DNA of 64,000 nt from Bolinopsis microptera (GCF_026151205.1 NC_087083.1:13204944-13268943), one strand, 5' to 3'. Shown: positions 19,357 to 33,200, counted from the first letter of the stretch. Numbers and translations are program-made. The notes: generated by a model not told the origin, from the letters alone.

Positions 19357-20991
19357 CCAAAATTTGAAATTGTTGTATTGTGTATAAAAACTTTATTTTA
19401 CAGGCTTTTTTCTTGTACGTACAGGATTTTATCAGTCGAAGATGTTCAGCTGTTTCAAATTTCTGGTTAGAGCAATGCAAGCGTTAGGGCTTTAGTTAAA
19501 GCAAGTCCATGATTGCTAACGAGCATTTGTTGTTTTAACCATGTTTTGAAGTATTAAATATCTTAATCATTAATTTATAAATTTTTTAATCGGAACGAAT
19601 TAATTAATATTTGATTATTTATTCGGTAGTTTAGTCTGATATTGGTATTGATATTGTTGTTATTAAATGTTGACCATTAATGGTCTGGCCCGGCGCGCGC
19701 TACATTTCGAGAAGAAAGCGTTAACGGGTGATACTCGTAAAATATCTGTTCCATATATTGGACCGTCGACGAGTCCAACTCGGCGCGCGTCCTGGTAGGT
19801 TGTAAACCTACAAAGAAAGCGGCGCGCGCTACTTCGAAGAAATTTATAAGAGTAACATCCGTCAAATTGAATGAAGCTAACTCCAGACATAAATAATATA
19901 ACTTCTTTTAACAACGGGACTTGGAGTATAAACGACCAAGTTTGCATAAATTTCTATCCAACCAAGAATTCAGGATCGGAGGCGCGCAAAGGTGGGTGCG
20001 TAAACTTTATGGTCGTAAACTTTCGATCCTGTATCACCCTGGATTTAGGTAGTGCGCCATCGACAGTGAGCCGCGCGTGCCGACTGTAGGATGGTTTAAG
20101 GTTTTTTAGCGCTAATTTCGGCCAGCACAATTTTCTTCAAACAAATAGATATTAAGTATCCTTCCCGACCTCCGATTGCAACAAAAATTGGTAAGCTTAC
20201 TCATCGACTTACAAGGAAAGTGTCCGAAAAGTTTTAAGCATATCCAACCATCAAACATTATGTTACAGCTAAAGGCAGCGAATTTTGCCCCATTTTGATC
20301 ACTATATATCAACTCCGATATCCATCAAATTTTTCAGACAGTTGTAAAAGCCCTATTGGAAGGTCGTCGCCAATTTTCAGAATGAATTCATTCAAGGAAC
20401 TGAAGATATATCCAAATAATACGACAAAAATCAACAAATTTGGTCAAATTTGGTCAAATTACGCGACTTTTACAGCTAATTTTGCTCCAAAAGCCGCGCA
20501 CCATCGAATATGGCACCTAGGCGAAACTCACTGATCTTTCCAAAAAGGTATGACAAATTTGGTATTGTGAAAATTCTCACAGTCTCTAGAAAACAATGGT
20601 ACAAACATTTTTAAAATCCGAGCAAGTTTATTTTTATGGTGCACCCCCTACTGGATTCTTTTGTATCACGTTGCGACCCCCACATGGTCCTGACGATACA
20701 GGGGAGCCGCGCACTCGTGCGCGGCGGGTCATACAACGTATGACAAGGATTCTTTTCGACGTATCTTTGTAAACGGTATATACCTTCTAGTCAATCTCTT
20801 GCTACTCCAAGTCCCCTAGGATATCTGATCTAAAGTTCGTGCTAGTTATATATGCAATATGTTTTTGTCTGCTTTAATTGATACTAAATAAAGTTGTTGT
20901 TTTCTTGAAATTATTGTTTTCTTGATTTTCATAACGAACGTTCCCATACTCCAATGAGTATGTACACTAGCCATGAGAGACAGAAGAAAAA

Positions 20992-21240
20992 ATGTACAAC
21001 AAAAGAATTGTTGAAGTAGAACATGGAACATTTACACCAATAGTCCTATCAACAGCAGGTGGAATGGGAAGAGAAGCAAATATTTTCTTCAAAAGTTAGC
21101 TGATAAACTATCTAGAAAATCAGGTCAAAGATACAGTGAGGCGATGAATTTTAACAGGAAAAGAATAAGATTTGACTCATAAAGAACAACAATTATTGCT
21201 CTTAGAGGAGAAAGAGGGATAAAAAGTGGTGGCTACTTTT
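20992..21240 (+). pseudogene. Retroelement protein fragment, frameshifted
   Basis: YNKRIVEVEHGTFTPIVLS and TAGGMGREANIFFK are followed after a frame change by KLADKLSRKSGQRYSEAMN and then IIALRGERG. This resembles the C-terminal part of reverse-transcriptase-bearing retroelement polyproteins seen in aquatic invertebrates (EVEHG-TFTP, GGMGRE, ALRG). A frameshift near 21097 and an in-frame stop near 21178 show it is dead. The family assignment is from memory of pattern only. Confidence 0.45.
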
Positions 21241-22091
21241 ACTATTACTACTACAAAGGGTTTTTATGAAATTTCCTAAGATTTTTATTGAATTTTTATA
21301 TTGAATTTTTATATAGGGTCATTGTTATATTATGTTTATATTGTTTGAATCTTGCTTTAATTGATAATACCTGTATTTGCTACCAATCCCACGAGATATA
21401 TGTGTAAGCTACTGTAATCTACCCAGTCGAATGATTTGGATCTCTGAGAAAGAAATGAAGTGGCAAAAGAAATGAAGTGGCTTGTCAAAATAGTTTGAAT
21501 ATTGTGTATCACAGCCAGAAGCTAACTGTCCATCATGTCAAAGAGACCAGGTTGATTCACCAGGAGAATGTTACCCATGGTTGTCTGGGTACCCAGACAC
21601 AGGATATTATAATTTTACGATAAATCATAATTTTAGTATTGTTACAATCAAAGCATAAAATAATATGATGTGCAAGCTTTCTTTAGGAACCTTGCAGTCG
21701 CAAAAATTTACTGCAGATACTGTTCCAACAATATACATCTGTGTTAGATGCCCCCGATTGACTCAGTCAAGTCTAGAAACTGTGACTGAGAGGGTTAAAT
21801 GAGGATTTAGTAGAGGTGTAGTATATTACTAGGGTATGCTTCAGTACATCTTCATGCATTTCAGTGTACTGTAAATCCTAGTGTTACAATTCATAGAGCA
21901 CAAATGCTCTTTTTTCCCTCATCCTTATTATGAGGTTTCCTCAGAGCTGGCTGATATGCAATGCCTCATTAGTTTCAATCATTTATTTAGGTATGGAGTA
22001 CATCAGCTTGATGACATTGTCTTGATCTTGAGAGCAAATGTGTGGCAGATAGTTACAGCTGGTTTGGTTCTCTGCCAGGGTTGACGGTCTC

Positions 22092-25000
22092 ATGGATGAT
22101 GACAGTGTTTTCTTCTTGCAAGATACTGTCGACATTCCATTAAGCAGCTTAACTGATGATCAGGTATTATAGTTAAAAATAATTGTTGTACATTTTAAAA
22201 TACATAGCATCATTAGCAATCACTGCAATTGCACTTCAATTTAGCTAGTCACATAACGCAACGGGTCTTTAATTTTATTTCATTAAATATGGTCAAAATT
22301 AGAGGTCCCCAGTGATTCAAATTAGATCCAAAACTTATTATTATCAGGAAGAAGTTGCTGACCCACGCGAATCCCAGCAGTTTTGTCTCCAAGTACATGA
22401 ACGAAAGAAAAGATTTCTATCTCAATTGAATGAAATACCCCATAAACTTTTGGTCTCAGATAAAGAGGAGGATAATACACATCCACTTCACAGGTTTGTT
22501 ATCTGGCTTGTTTAAAATAGAACATCATACACATTACACCTGAAGCATCTAGATGTACTGTTCAGTGTTTATACTCAGCTGGAACAGCAAATTATCAGTG
22601 TTTATTTTGACAGGATATTTTGTTGTAGCCCAAAAGTATTTCAAACTTCCCCTTTCAGCAATGTTCACAACTTTGAGATGATTAACTATCCCCGAGATAC
22701 ACCCTTTTTCTCATTACATGGCCCTGGGTATAATGAAGTAGCGGGGTATTTTGATCCAAGAAGGACAAAAACAGAGGACATCTTAGGGCAAACAATCTAT
22801 CAGCAGCAAGTATTTCTAGATGTTCAAGAAGAAATTCCTGCCACCAATGATGTTTCTTTTGAAAGCTTTTTCTCTGATTTTGTTGTTGGACAGGGCATTG
22901 ATTTGCCACCTTTAAATTTAGGTAAGAGCCAAATAAACTTAATTATTTATGGTTATAAACTTTTAGATAATATTGTATATAATCCTATATTGTGTGGCAT
23001 TGAGACATCATACGTCATATTACAATTATTTCTATTACGGTGTGCACAAATGGTGTAAACGGTGTAATGCGCTTAGTCAATAAAGACACCGTGTATGTTA
23101 TAAAAAGGAGATGATGAAGCAAGTATTCAGGAACATAGACATGACACAAAGAAGAATGGTCAGTGGGGATTGTGACCCACTTAAACATACATTCGACATA
23201 CTGACAGTGCAGCTATAACTGATTGTGTGTGCCTACTGCTTTCTGATTTTTATGAAATTCATACCCCAAACCCCTATAAATTTGAATTAATATTTCAGAG
23301 AATATTTCGAAAGAAGATGGAAAACCTTCTCAGACATTTACTCAGACTCCAGTTTCACCTAAAGAGTCAATACCAGCCTCAGAGACAACATCTCCTCCTG
23401 TCAAAAAACCGAAATTACTGGGCCAAGATGATCTTGATGACTACAGAGATCTTCTAATTGATGTTTTGGTAACTAGGAATCCTATAAGAATGAGTAGCAC
23501 TTTAAAGACATCAAGTGTTTTGAAAAAAGCTCTGAACTCTGCAACTGCCAAAGATGTTCCTCAAGGAGGTTGTTCTAATGGCAACCAGTCTTTAATGAAT
23601 AGTTTTGTTGACGAAAAAAGGTCAGTTTATATATTTTCAAGGTGCTATCTCTGTTATTGTAAGTACGTATTCAAAAATGTCATCCCTGTTTGTATGTTAA
23701 ATAAAATTGTTTCTAGACTCTTCGGGACTCTTTACCATTTTTTTACTATTGTATCTAGTTTGTTCAAAAAGATCATCCCAGTCACCGTTTCCACACAACA
23801 TTTTTATTTGCCAATTTTTATTCACCAAGTTGTAACTTTTTTCAGTGTTGTTCGTGAAAAATCTCCTACAAGCACACCTAAAGTGCCTATCACTGTTAAA
23901 AATTCCTCTCTGCTAAGACTTGCCTCCGACCCTAATCACAGCTTCATAGATGAATTTGATAGGTTTGTTGAGTAATATTCGGCTATGTATTATATCTTAG
24001 TAATATTCACTTTGTTTAGTTCTTTGGAAATAATTAATAATCTTTACTGTTTCAGAACTATTAACAGACAAATTTTACAGGTCCTTACAGCCTTCATTAT
24101 CATCTACACCAAAATCCCGTTCAAATAACAGTTTGTCTAAACGCAAGAAGACTGATAAACCTAGGACAAATTCCCCCAAGATGAGCGTAAATAAACCTCC
24201 CTGTGAGCAGCTCAATAAGCGGCAGAAAGTTTATAAAGCCTCATCGGTTGAACGTTCTAGCAGTGAAAATGATTCTTCACAATCTCCAAATTTAAAAGGT
24301 ACTACTTGTACACCTCCTCAGAGCAAAATCGTAGAAGAAATCCCAAAGACATCTGTTGATTCTCAGAAAATTGTTCAATTATCAAATGGGGACACAGTAG
24401 GAGATCAGAATATGGCAGAATTAAAAATGATTACTGAAGATACAGAAATCCCACAAAAAGAAAAAACGCAGCCTCAACCAGTAAAAGTATCAGAACCAGA
24501 AGTTAAAGATAAAGCAGAGAGAACTAAAACATCTCCAGCTGTCCCTCCTGAGTCATGTGAAGAGACCAGTGCTCCTGTTCAACCCAAAATCATTGTTGAA
24601 GAAAATTCAGTAGTTGAAACTTGCAAAACAGCGTCGCTTGTATATGCAAAGGATGTTGCTGCCTCTAGCTCTTGTATTGCATCATCGGAGGGAATGGAGT
24701 CGAGCTTATCCAGGAAAGAGAAGTATGTTAATATTTGGTTTAAATATTATTTGATAGATTGCGGAGGTGAACCATAAAACAACAAAAAACACAGAATCGC
24801 TGTCTTGTGTCAAAACAAATGTGGTTCACCTCCCCACCAATAACCATATTATTGCAAATTGCAATCATGCTATACTCCAGAAAATTGTATTCATTATTTA
24901 TTTCATTAATTATCAATAAACATAATTTCGTTAAAAAATTTAACGACATTTTTTAACGTTTTCATCACGTTGCTGCATCTTAGCCATCTTATAAAAAGAA

Positions 25001-26654
25001 TGCTGGAAAGTTTCTTGTAAAATACCAATTCTCTTCAATTGAACACTACAGTTTTGAATTGAATCTAATCATCAAATTTCGCAACACGGATGAATATTCC
25101 AGTTCCATCAACATGTTGTCAATGTCTTAGCTAGTATTTGCTGTCAAATATGAGTGAAAGCTGTAGCTGCAATTAAAAAAACCAAATATGAGAGAACTTG
25201 AGCATGAACATAGCTGCTACCTTATAAAACAGTTATACCTGTTTGCATTTTTCTCACATTGTTTATTTAAAAGTGCTGATGTTTCAAGAATTATAATGTT
25301 AATTGGAATAGTATACATTACATATTGTGCAAACGTTCTATTTATTTATACATGATATTGTTAGCATGAGCACTGTTTAATGCTACAAGGAATCAAAATT
25401 GTCAGGTTTAATTATTCAATTTATAACCAGGAAATATCGTATCAAATTCGAAACTTCTTTGTGCAAAGCACGATCTCGAACCTTTTTCATGGCTAGAACT
25501 TGCTTAAATTATGTTCTAACGTAGACTGCAATTTCAGTTGCCCTTTTATTGTCTAGAGAATGATTAAAACCATCATCTTAAAAGAATGGATCTGACTGTA
25601 TTTAACTAAAACAACTCTTTAATATTTATCTCAATTTGATCGAGCACTAACATGAGCACTACTATTTGTTTTAAAGACCCGAGGGCCACCCTTTTAAATT
25701 TCCAATTTATTTTAAATATCTTTCAACATCAGCACTGTTTTGAAAATCTACTTCGCAATCTTTATAATCCAACTGCGCTGTCCAGTATCTGTTTTGAACC
25801 AAAGACATGTCTTTTTTAAACAAAATGTATATGTTCTGCTGTTCTTTGTCTTAAACCCTCTAAACCGTGCGCGCAGCTATAACTTCTGCTGACCATGGGG
25901 CGAATCCAGAGAATTCCTACTTCAAACACATCTTTCCAGGGAAACATCACGTGATCTGCCATCTTCCACGGGAAAAGAGAATAACATCAATGAGGAACCC
26001 ACTCAACAAACTTCCAAGAATTCAAAGAAAAGAAAAGTAAAAAAGCTCCATCCAATACAGTATAGCACCATATCTTCATCAGCTACTCATTACAAAGATA
26101 CTATTCTAGTTATCAGTGATATTTTTGCATGTGTGACTCTGAACACAGCAAATGTAGGGGGAACCACAGTTCAAGTGATAAATCTTCCCCCCACTACCAT
26201 AACAAGAGCTGAGATGACTGTTCTTCAATTTACAGAAGCAAAACCACATTTAAGAAACTTTGTCAGCAAAATATTTGTTCGTCTCGGTACATTCGAGGTT
26301 TTTGGGCAATTGAGTTGGTCTTCGATGTGTAATCTGTTCCCTGCGTTTCTGAAACTTCTGCAAAAACATTATCCTAGCGCTAGTTTATTCCTTTGTTCTG
26401 TTCTGCCTGTTGAAGATGATTGTAATTCGGCTGTGACTCGCCAAAATGTGACTTATATTAATTCATGGATGTTCTCTCTGTGCAATCCTGACAGTAAGAT
26501 TTATTATCTTAATTTCTATGCCATGTTTATAAAGCAATATGGAAAAAACTATGGCATGTTCAAGGATAATCGTAGTCTAACTGAATATGGTGAGAGTATG
26601 TTGTTTAAACACTACCAAGACATCGTCCAAAATAAACTCTTGATGATCGTTTAA
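22092..26654 (+). CDS. Seven-exon gene with C-terminal degenerate SGNH-hydrolase-like domain
   Basis: Exons 22092-22163, 22348-22493, 22659-22921, 23299-23620, 23846-23962, 24081-24722 and 25940-26654 join in consistent phase to 758 codons. The start (MDDDSVFFLQDTV) is the first ATG of the open segment after an acceptor-like CTGCCAG, so a 5' non-coding exon is likely. The N-terminal 160 residues look folded (NFEMINYPRDTPFFSLHGPG, GYFDPRRTKTEDILG). The middle is Ser/Thr/Pro/Lys-rich and disordered, with basic patches such as KKRKVKK that could be nuclear signals. The last 180 residues follow the SGNH/GDSL plan (LVISDIFA; VRLGTFEVFG; LCSVLPVEDD; DNRSLTEYG), but GxND reads GTFE and DxxH reads DNRS, so it is probably a pseudoenzyme. 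I do not recognise the whole gene. Confidence 0.75.
24763..24833. mobile_element. 71-bp inverted-repeat element
   Basis: Perfect 12-bp inverted ends (GGAGGTGAACCA / TGGTTCACCTCC) lie about 40 bp after a donor in intron 6 of the SGNH-like gene. It is probably a very short MITE. The rest of the intron to 25939 shows nothing else. Confidence 0.5.
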
Positions 26655-27260
26655 AATCAATGTTTAAGTTTGTGCATCATGGGCAATAAATTCAAAAGCT
26701 CAATTTATTAAGGATTGGTAATATGTATACATACTGTTATTATTTATCATTTTATTGAATATTTTTATATTTTAAACTTAATTTTTGAATTATAAATTCA
26801 ATTCTTTTACCTCTAATTTTATAATATAAGTCATAATATTGAGATATTATTCACATAATGGATAATTTCATTAATGAAAGTAGTATTAAAAGAGATTGGA
26901 CAAACTGGTGCTTCATCTTTTTAATCTAACTTTAGTATGATATAATCATTTATAATAAAATTGAGTTGGAAACGTTTGTCCAAGAAAAAGATGAATTTTT
27001 TGACTGACCCTCTTATCTAGTTTTAAAATGTAAGTTAACTTGATTTTCTTATTTTGATTAAAGCATGGGGTGTTGTATTGCAAAATTTGTTCAGACCAGA
27101 TAAGCCATTTCATTGACGATTTCATAAATTTAAAAATTATAATATTATCATAATAATATTATTTTTGATTTGATGCTATTATGCATTTTTTTGTTGCATG
27201 TCCATTTCGGAGAATAATATTTGTTAAACTGATTTAAATAATCATATTTCAATGGTATTA

Positions 27261-27431
27261 CTGTGAAACCCCGATTTACCGCGGAGTTTCGGGGAAAGGA
27301 AACATCTGCAGTAAATCAGGGTTTGCGGTAAATCGGGGTTTTGTTTCTTTACATTATGCATATTAAGCCATATTTGGGGGAAGGACATGGCCGCGGCAAA
27401 TCGGGGTTTGCGGTAAATCGGGGATTTACAG
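27261..27431. mobile_element. Tc1/mariner (pogo/Tigger)-like MITE, 171 bp
   Basis: The ends CTGTGAAACCCCGATTTACC and GGTAAATCGGGGATTTACAG are inverted repeats flanked by TA on both sides (27259-27260 and 27432-27433). Copies of the same GGTAAATCGGGG motif occur internally. TA targets and such termini fit pogo/Tigger-type non-autonomous elements. It lies between the SGNH-like stop and the next exon. Confidence 0.65.
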
Positions 27432-27931
27432 TAATATGATATGACCACTCGGATTAGGCACTAGGTCATTATATTGGTTAAGTTTATCTAATTCATTAAA
27501 ATTCAGCGTTTTCTCTAGCTTTCCTCTTTCCGGCTAATTATTGCAGCTTATAAATATAACAAAATTTAAATAAAACAAAATGTTATTTGTCAAAAGAGTT
27601 TGGTTTACATTTCCGAACTACAGCGTTCATCAAATTAAAAGCTAACTTACTGAATTGTTTAATATACATATTTAGTCTGACGTAGTTCAATAAATGAAAA
27701 TGTTCAAATTGTGTGGGAGGGTAAAGGACACAATTGCTAATAATGCTTCTTTGAGCCCGTGTAATGCTTCTTACAGCTTTGGCTTGCATACAATACCTCA
27801 AATCGTTGCACAGTTTTGATGCAATCCAAACTTTAATAAAACTTGGACAGAATATTTATGTCCGTACTTTAAATTCGATGTCACCAACATTTTCATTCCA
27901 ATCTGATCACTCAATCTCCCTTACCCACCAG

Positions 27932-29683
27932 TTGTCCAGCCAAGAAATCAGTCAGCGATCAAGCAGATGCAGCCACTGTTACAAATAAGCAATCCTCTTC
28001 GACTGTCTCCTCACCTATCATCTCTGAGAATAAGGTCCCTGGAAACATTCCTGGAAACATTCCAGAAAACACCCAACAAAGTTTGTTCGGTGTTCTCCGA
28101 GACATCCAAGTCCCGGACAAATACCCCAAGAACAACACTATAAAAGAAGTTGATCCAAAAACGAGCAAGAAATTATACTCCAGGGATGTGTGCAATGCAA
28201 AGGATGTCCTGTTTTACAACATGTTGAAGGGAACGGCTCAAAAAAGGGAGATTATCAAAATGAAAAGGATAGTAAGTTGGATGGTGGAAGTCACAGTTTG
28301 TTGGATGCTGGTCTTATGTCCATCAGACAGATTAAGGGAATAGATCAGCAGGTGGGTTAATTAGCTAGAAGTTATCTATTAAATGGGTAGAATGGTACAA
28401 GTGTTGTCTGCGCTAAATATATCCGGTTTCAGGCTTAGCTGGGTAGAAAGTTGGTGCTCTTTATTTTAAGTTTTATCGCAGATTACTGACCATTAGTAGT
28501 TATGCATATTTTACAATAATTATGCTTAAATTATGCGTATCAATTAATTATTTAATTAATTTTCTGTTCAGAGTCCTACTCCTACATCTCACGATTCTAA
28601 TTCGCCATCATCTGATGACGTCATCATGTCAGGACATCAAAATCCCACAGAAATCTCGGCTGAGAAACTTAAAAGATTAGCTTTCAAAGACCGGTTTGAA
28701 ATCTTTAATTCATCATTATTTTCGGATTCATTTAAACAAATAATTTTACATACCATTGTAGGTATCAATTAATTCAATAAATTGACCGTTTCAAATTAAC
28801 AATCTCGCTCTCAGAGCAATTGGCCAGCAACTGATGAAGTATTGTTGTTGTTGGGTCGAGGAAACTAAGCACTCATCTTGTGTTGATTTGTACGGGGAGT
28901 TTCTAGTTACCATTAACAACAGGTTTGTTATGTTGTTAATTAAGTTATATCAACAACAGGTTTGTTATGTTGTTAATTAAGTTATATCAACAACAGGTTT
29001 GTTATGTTGTTAATTAAGTTTCATCAACAACAGGTTTGTTATGATGTTAATTAAGTTACATTAACAACAGGTTTGTTATGTTGTTAATTAAGTTACATCA
29101 ACAACAGGTTTGTTATGTTGTTAATTAAGTTACATCAACAACAGGTTTGTTATGATGTTAATTAAGTTAAATCAACAACAGGTTTGTTATGTTGTTAATT
29201 TACTTACCGAAAACCCCCATTTGCTTTGCTTCATGTACGACTAACTTAAGGAAGATCACAATCAGAGTCGTGCGAATTAATATCAAATAATACACGGTGT
29301 AAAGGTTAACAGCTCAGGTATATATTTCTTATAGCTCAAAGTGACTGACTATTATTTTGTAAGTGAGCAATAGAAAGATAGAAACGATCTTCCATTTTTT
29401 TTTAATATGAACACCGAAAAACAATAAATTAATTAATCTAGCACGATTTATAAACAGCTTATGATACAAAATTTCTGCCCAGGCTTTATATAATATATAT
29501 ATTAACCCATGTTTTCCTTATACCAGGTTTCGTCAACAACTGGACATGTCGATTGTAAACGCGGCACTGTCTGTGTTATCTCGAAACTCAGATAGAGTAA
29601 AACCAGACAACTTCTTCCTAAAAACCGCTCTGTTTACAACTGAACTCCTCAAAGTACTGACGCACAACAATCAGACATTTTGA
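27932..29683 (+). CDS. Four-exon 3' gene segment, unknown protein
   Basis: Exons 27932-28271, 28572-28693, 28815-28922 and 29527-29683 (stop TGA) join in phase. The first has acceptor CCCTTACCCACCAG, and its 5' end needs two bases from an upstream exon. The protein starts Ser/Thr/Lys-rich (CPAKKSVSDQADAATVTNK), then LFGVLRDIQVPDKYPKN, SPTPTSHDSNSPSSDD, a Cys-containing GQQLMKYCCCWVEET, and a helical end (ALSVLSRNSDRVKPDNFFLK). I do not recognise it. Its first exon fits in phase with exon 24081-24722 of the upstream gene, so it could be an alternative 3' end. The third exon's donor is the first unit of a minisatellite. Confidence 0.62.
28912..29205. repeat. 37-bp minisatellite amplified from an exon/5' splice site
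   Basis: Eight tandem copies of a 37-bp unit. The first overlaps the exon end (ATTAACAACAG|GTTTGT), so every unit carries an AACAACAG|GTTTGT donor. Each unit is also self-complementary (TTAACAACA with TGTTGTTAA), which would place the GT in a hairpin loop in RNA. Confidence 0.88.
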
Positions 29684-30244
29684 TGAAATATTTAATTGAT
29701 TAATTAATTGATTAATTAATTAATTAATTAGTGTCAATTTTCACTTCATGAGTTTGTCAGATCTGTGTTACTGTTTCTTTTACTTGGAATTTTGAGAGTT
29801 TTTATTCTGTGATTCTTCCTGTTAGGCACTATTATGAGTGCCGGTTTTTTTAATTTCTAGGTCAGATTTTTAACCCAATCTTTGTTTTCACACTTTTCAA
29901 TTTCCATGGGCTTTTAAATATTTTAGTTCCTTGATCCTTATCTTGCAAGGTAATCATTGAAGGTTAATTACCACAGAACTTGTTGATCGTATTTTCATAT
30001 CATTTTGTTGCTGTTGAATGTATTTATTCTATAATCGAGTAATTTTATATTTCACATAAAAACCGAATTTTTCACTGTTTACCTATTTCCATTGTCAAAA
30101 ACTGATAATGTTACTCTAGTTGACAGTGTTGACCCTTACATTATCCAATTGAAAACACGTTTAGTCTTAGACATGAACCTCACTAATTAACTCATTAACT
30201 AATTAACTAATTAACTAATTCACCACTCCCTACTTCCCAGTGTT

Positions 30245-33200
30245 ATGTTACTGTACTATGTAGCTGGCTCCTACGTAATATCCTCAGTTGTTCTCTTCCT
30301 CTGCCCCCAACTCCTTCATAAACCAGGCCGCGTTACCTTCCCCTCCCGCTTCCAAGCGCATCGCGGTGGGGGCGGAGAATGGACGGAGAATACCATGTCC
30401 GCGTTTAAACAGGCTGAACTGATTGATGTGGAACTGTTCGAGCTGGATGTGCAGGTATATTATTTGTTGGTGCTGCAGTTGCTTAAATACTTTAGTAGTT
30501 TAAATTTAGATCTTCACTATACTACACTATCTTCACTATACTACACTATCTTCACTATACTACACTATCTTCACTATACTACACTATCTTCACTATACTA
30601 CACTATCTTCACTATACTACACTATCTTCACTATTCTACACTATCTTCACTATTCTACACTATCTTCACTATACTACACTATACTACACTATCTTCACTA
30701 TACTACACTATACTACACTATCTTCACTATACTACACTATCTTCACTATACTACACTATCTTCACTATACTACACTATCTTCACTATACTACACTACCTT
30801 CACTATACTACACCATCTTCACTATACTACACTATATTCACTATACTACACTATCTTCACTATACTACACTATCTTCACTATACTACACTATACTACACT
30901 ATCTTCACTATACTACACTATACTACACTATCTTCACTATACTACACTATCTTCACTATACTACACTATCTTCACTATACTACACTATCTTCACTATACT
31001 ACACTATCTTCACTATACTACACTATCTTCACTATACTACACCATCTTCACTATACTACACTATCTTCACTATACTACACTATCTTCACTATACTACACT
31101 ATCTTCACTATACTACACTATACTACACTATCTTCACTATACTACACTATCTTCACTATACTACACTATCTTCACTATACTACACTATCTTCACTATACT
31201 ACACTATCTTCACTATACTACACTATCTTCACTATACTACACTATCTTCACTATACTACACTACCTTCACTATACTACACCATCTTCACTATACTACACT
31301 ATCTTCACTATACTACACTATCTTCACTATACTACACTATCTTCACTATACTACACTATACTACACTATCTTCACTATACTACACTATACTACACTATCT
31401 TCACTATACTACACTATCTTCACTATACTACACTATCTTCACTATGCTACACTATCTTCACTATACTACACTATCTTCACTATACTACACTATCTTCACT
31501 ATACTACACCATCTTCACTATACTACACTATCTTCACTATACTACACTATCTTCACTATACTACACTATCTTCAATATACTACACTATACTACACTATCT
31601 TCACTATACTACACTATACTACACTATCTTCACTATACTACACTATCTTCACTATACTACACTATCTTCACTATACTACACTATCTTCACTATACTACAC
31701 TATCTTCACTATACTACACTATCTTCACTATACTACACTATCTTCACTATACTACACTATACTACACTATACTACACTATCTTCACTATACTACACTATA
31801 CTACACTATCTTCACTATACTACACTATCTTCACTATACTACACTATCTTCACTATACTACACTATCTTCACTATACTACACTATCTTCACTATACTACA
31901 CTATCTTCACTATACTACACCATCTTCACTATACTACACTATCTTCACTATACTACACTATCTTCACTATACTACACTATCTTCACTATACTACACTATC
32001 TTCACTATACTACACTATACTACACTATCTTCACTATACTACACTATACTACACTATCTTCACTATACTACACTATCTTCACTATACTACACTATCTTCA
32101 CTATACTACACTATCTTCACTATACTACACTATCTTCACTATACTACACTATCTTCACTATACTACACCATCTTCACTATACTACACTATCTTCACTATA
32201 CTACACTATCTTCACTATACTACACTATCTTCACTATACTACACTATACTACACTATCTCACTATACTACACTATACTACACTATCTTCACTATACTACA
32301 CTATCTTCACTATACTACACTATACTACACTATCTTCACTATACTACACTATACTACACTATCTTCACTATACTACACTATCTTCACTATACTACACTAT
32401 CTTCACTATACTACACCATCTTCACTATACTACACTATCTTCACTATACTACACTATCTTCACTATACTACACTATCTTCACTATACTACACTATACTAC
32501 ACTATCTTCACTATACTACACTATACTACACTATCTTCACTATACTACACTATCTTCACTATACTACACTATCTTCACTATACTACACTATCTTCACTAT
32601 ACTACACTATCTTCACTATACTACACTATCTTCACTATACTACACTATCTTCACTATACTACACTATCTTCACTATACTACACTATCTTCACTATACTAC
32701 ACTATCTTCACTATATTACACTATCTTCACTATACTACACTATCTTCACTATACTACACTATCTTCACTACACTACACTATCTTCACTATACTACACTAT
32801 CTTCACTATACTACACTATCTTCACTATACTACACTATCTTCACTATACTACACTATCTTCACTATACTACACTATCTTCACTATACTACACTATCTTCA
32901 CTATACTACACTATCTTCACTATACTACACTATCTTCACTATATTACACTATCTTCACTACACTACACTATCTTCACTATACTACACTATCTTCACTATA
33001 CTACACTATCTTCACTATATTACACTATCTTCACTATACTACACTATCTTCACTATACTACACTATCTTCACTATACTACACTATCTTCACTACACTACA
33101 CTATCTTCACTATACTACACTATCTTCACTATACTACACTATCTTCACTATATTACACTATCTTCACTATACTACACTATCTTACTGTACTACACTATCT

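Larger units (their letters stand above)
18436..19840. repeat. Dispersed GC-rich element, four copies
   Basis: A core GTCGACGAGTCCAACTCGG with flanks GTCCTGGTAGGTT and TATAAACCTACAA occurs at about 18436-18490 (+), 18526-18577 (-), 18954-19015 (-) and 19760-19815 (+). The last two copies share a further 60-100 bp (GGAACAGATATTTTACGAG and CTTCTCGAAAT). One is bounded by GTAGCGCGCGCCG-like sequence at both ends. It is probably a SINE or MITE family; the class is unknown. Confidence 0.6.
16822..20990. other. Gene-poor stretch rich in repeats
   Basis: No exon with splice and domain support was found on either strand. It holds the 8-bp satellite, the dispersed GC-rich element, two hAT-like MITEs, the tRNA-like scrap, and a GC-rich hairpin at 20707-20724 (CCGCGCAC-TC-GTGCGCGG). 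20100-20560 is unique-looking and non-coding. Confidence 0.6.
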
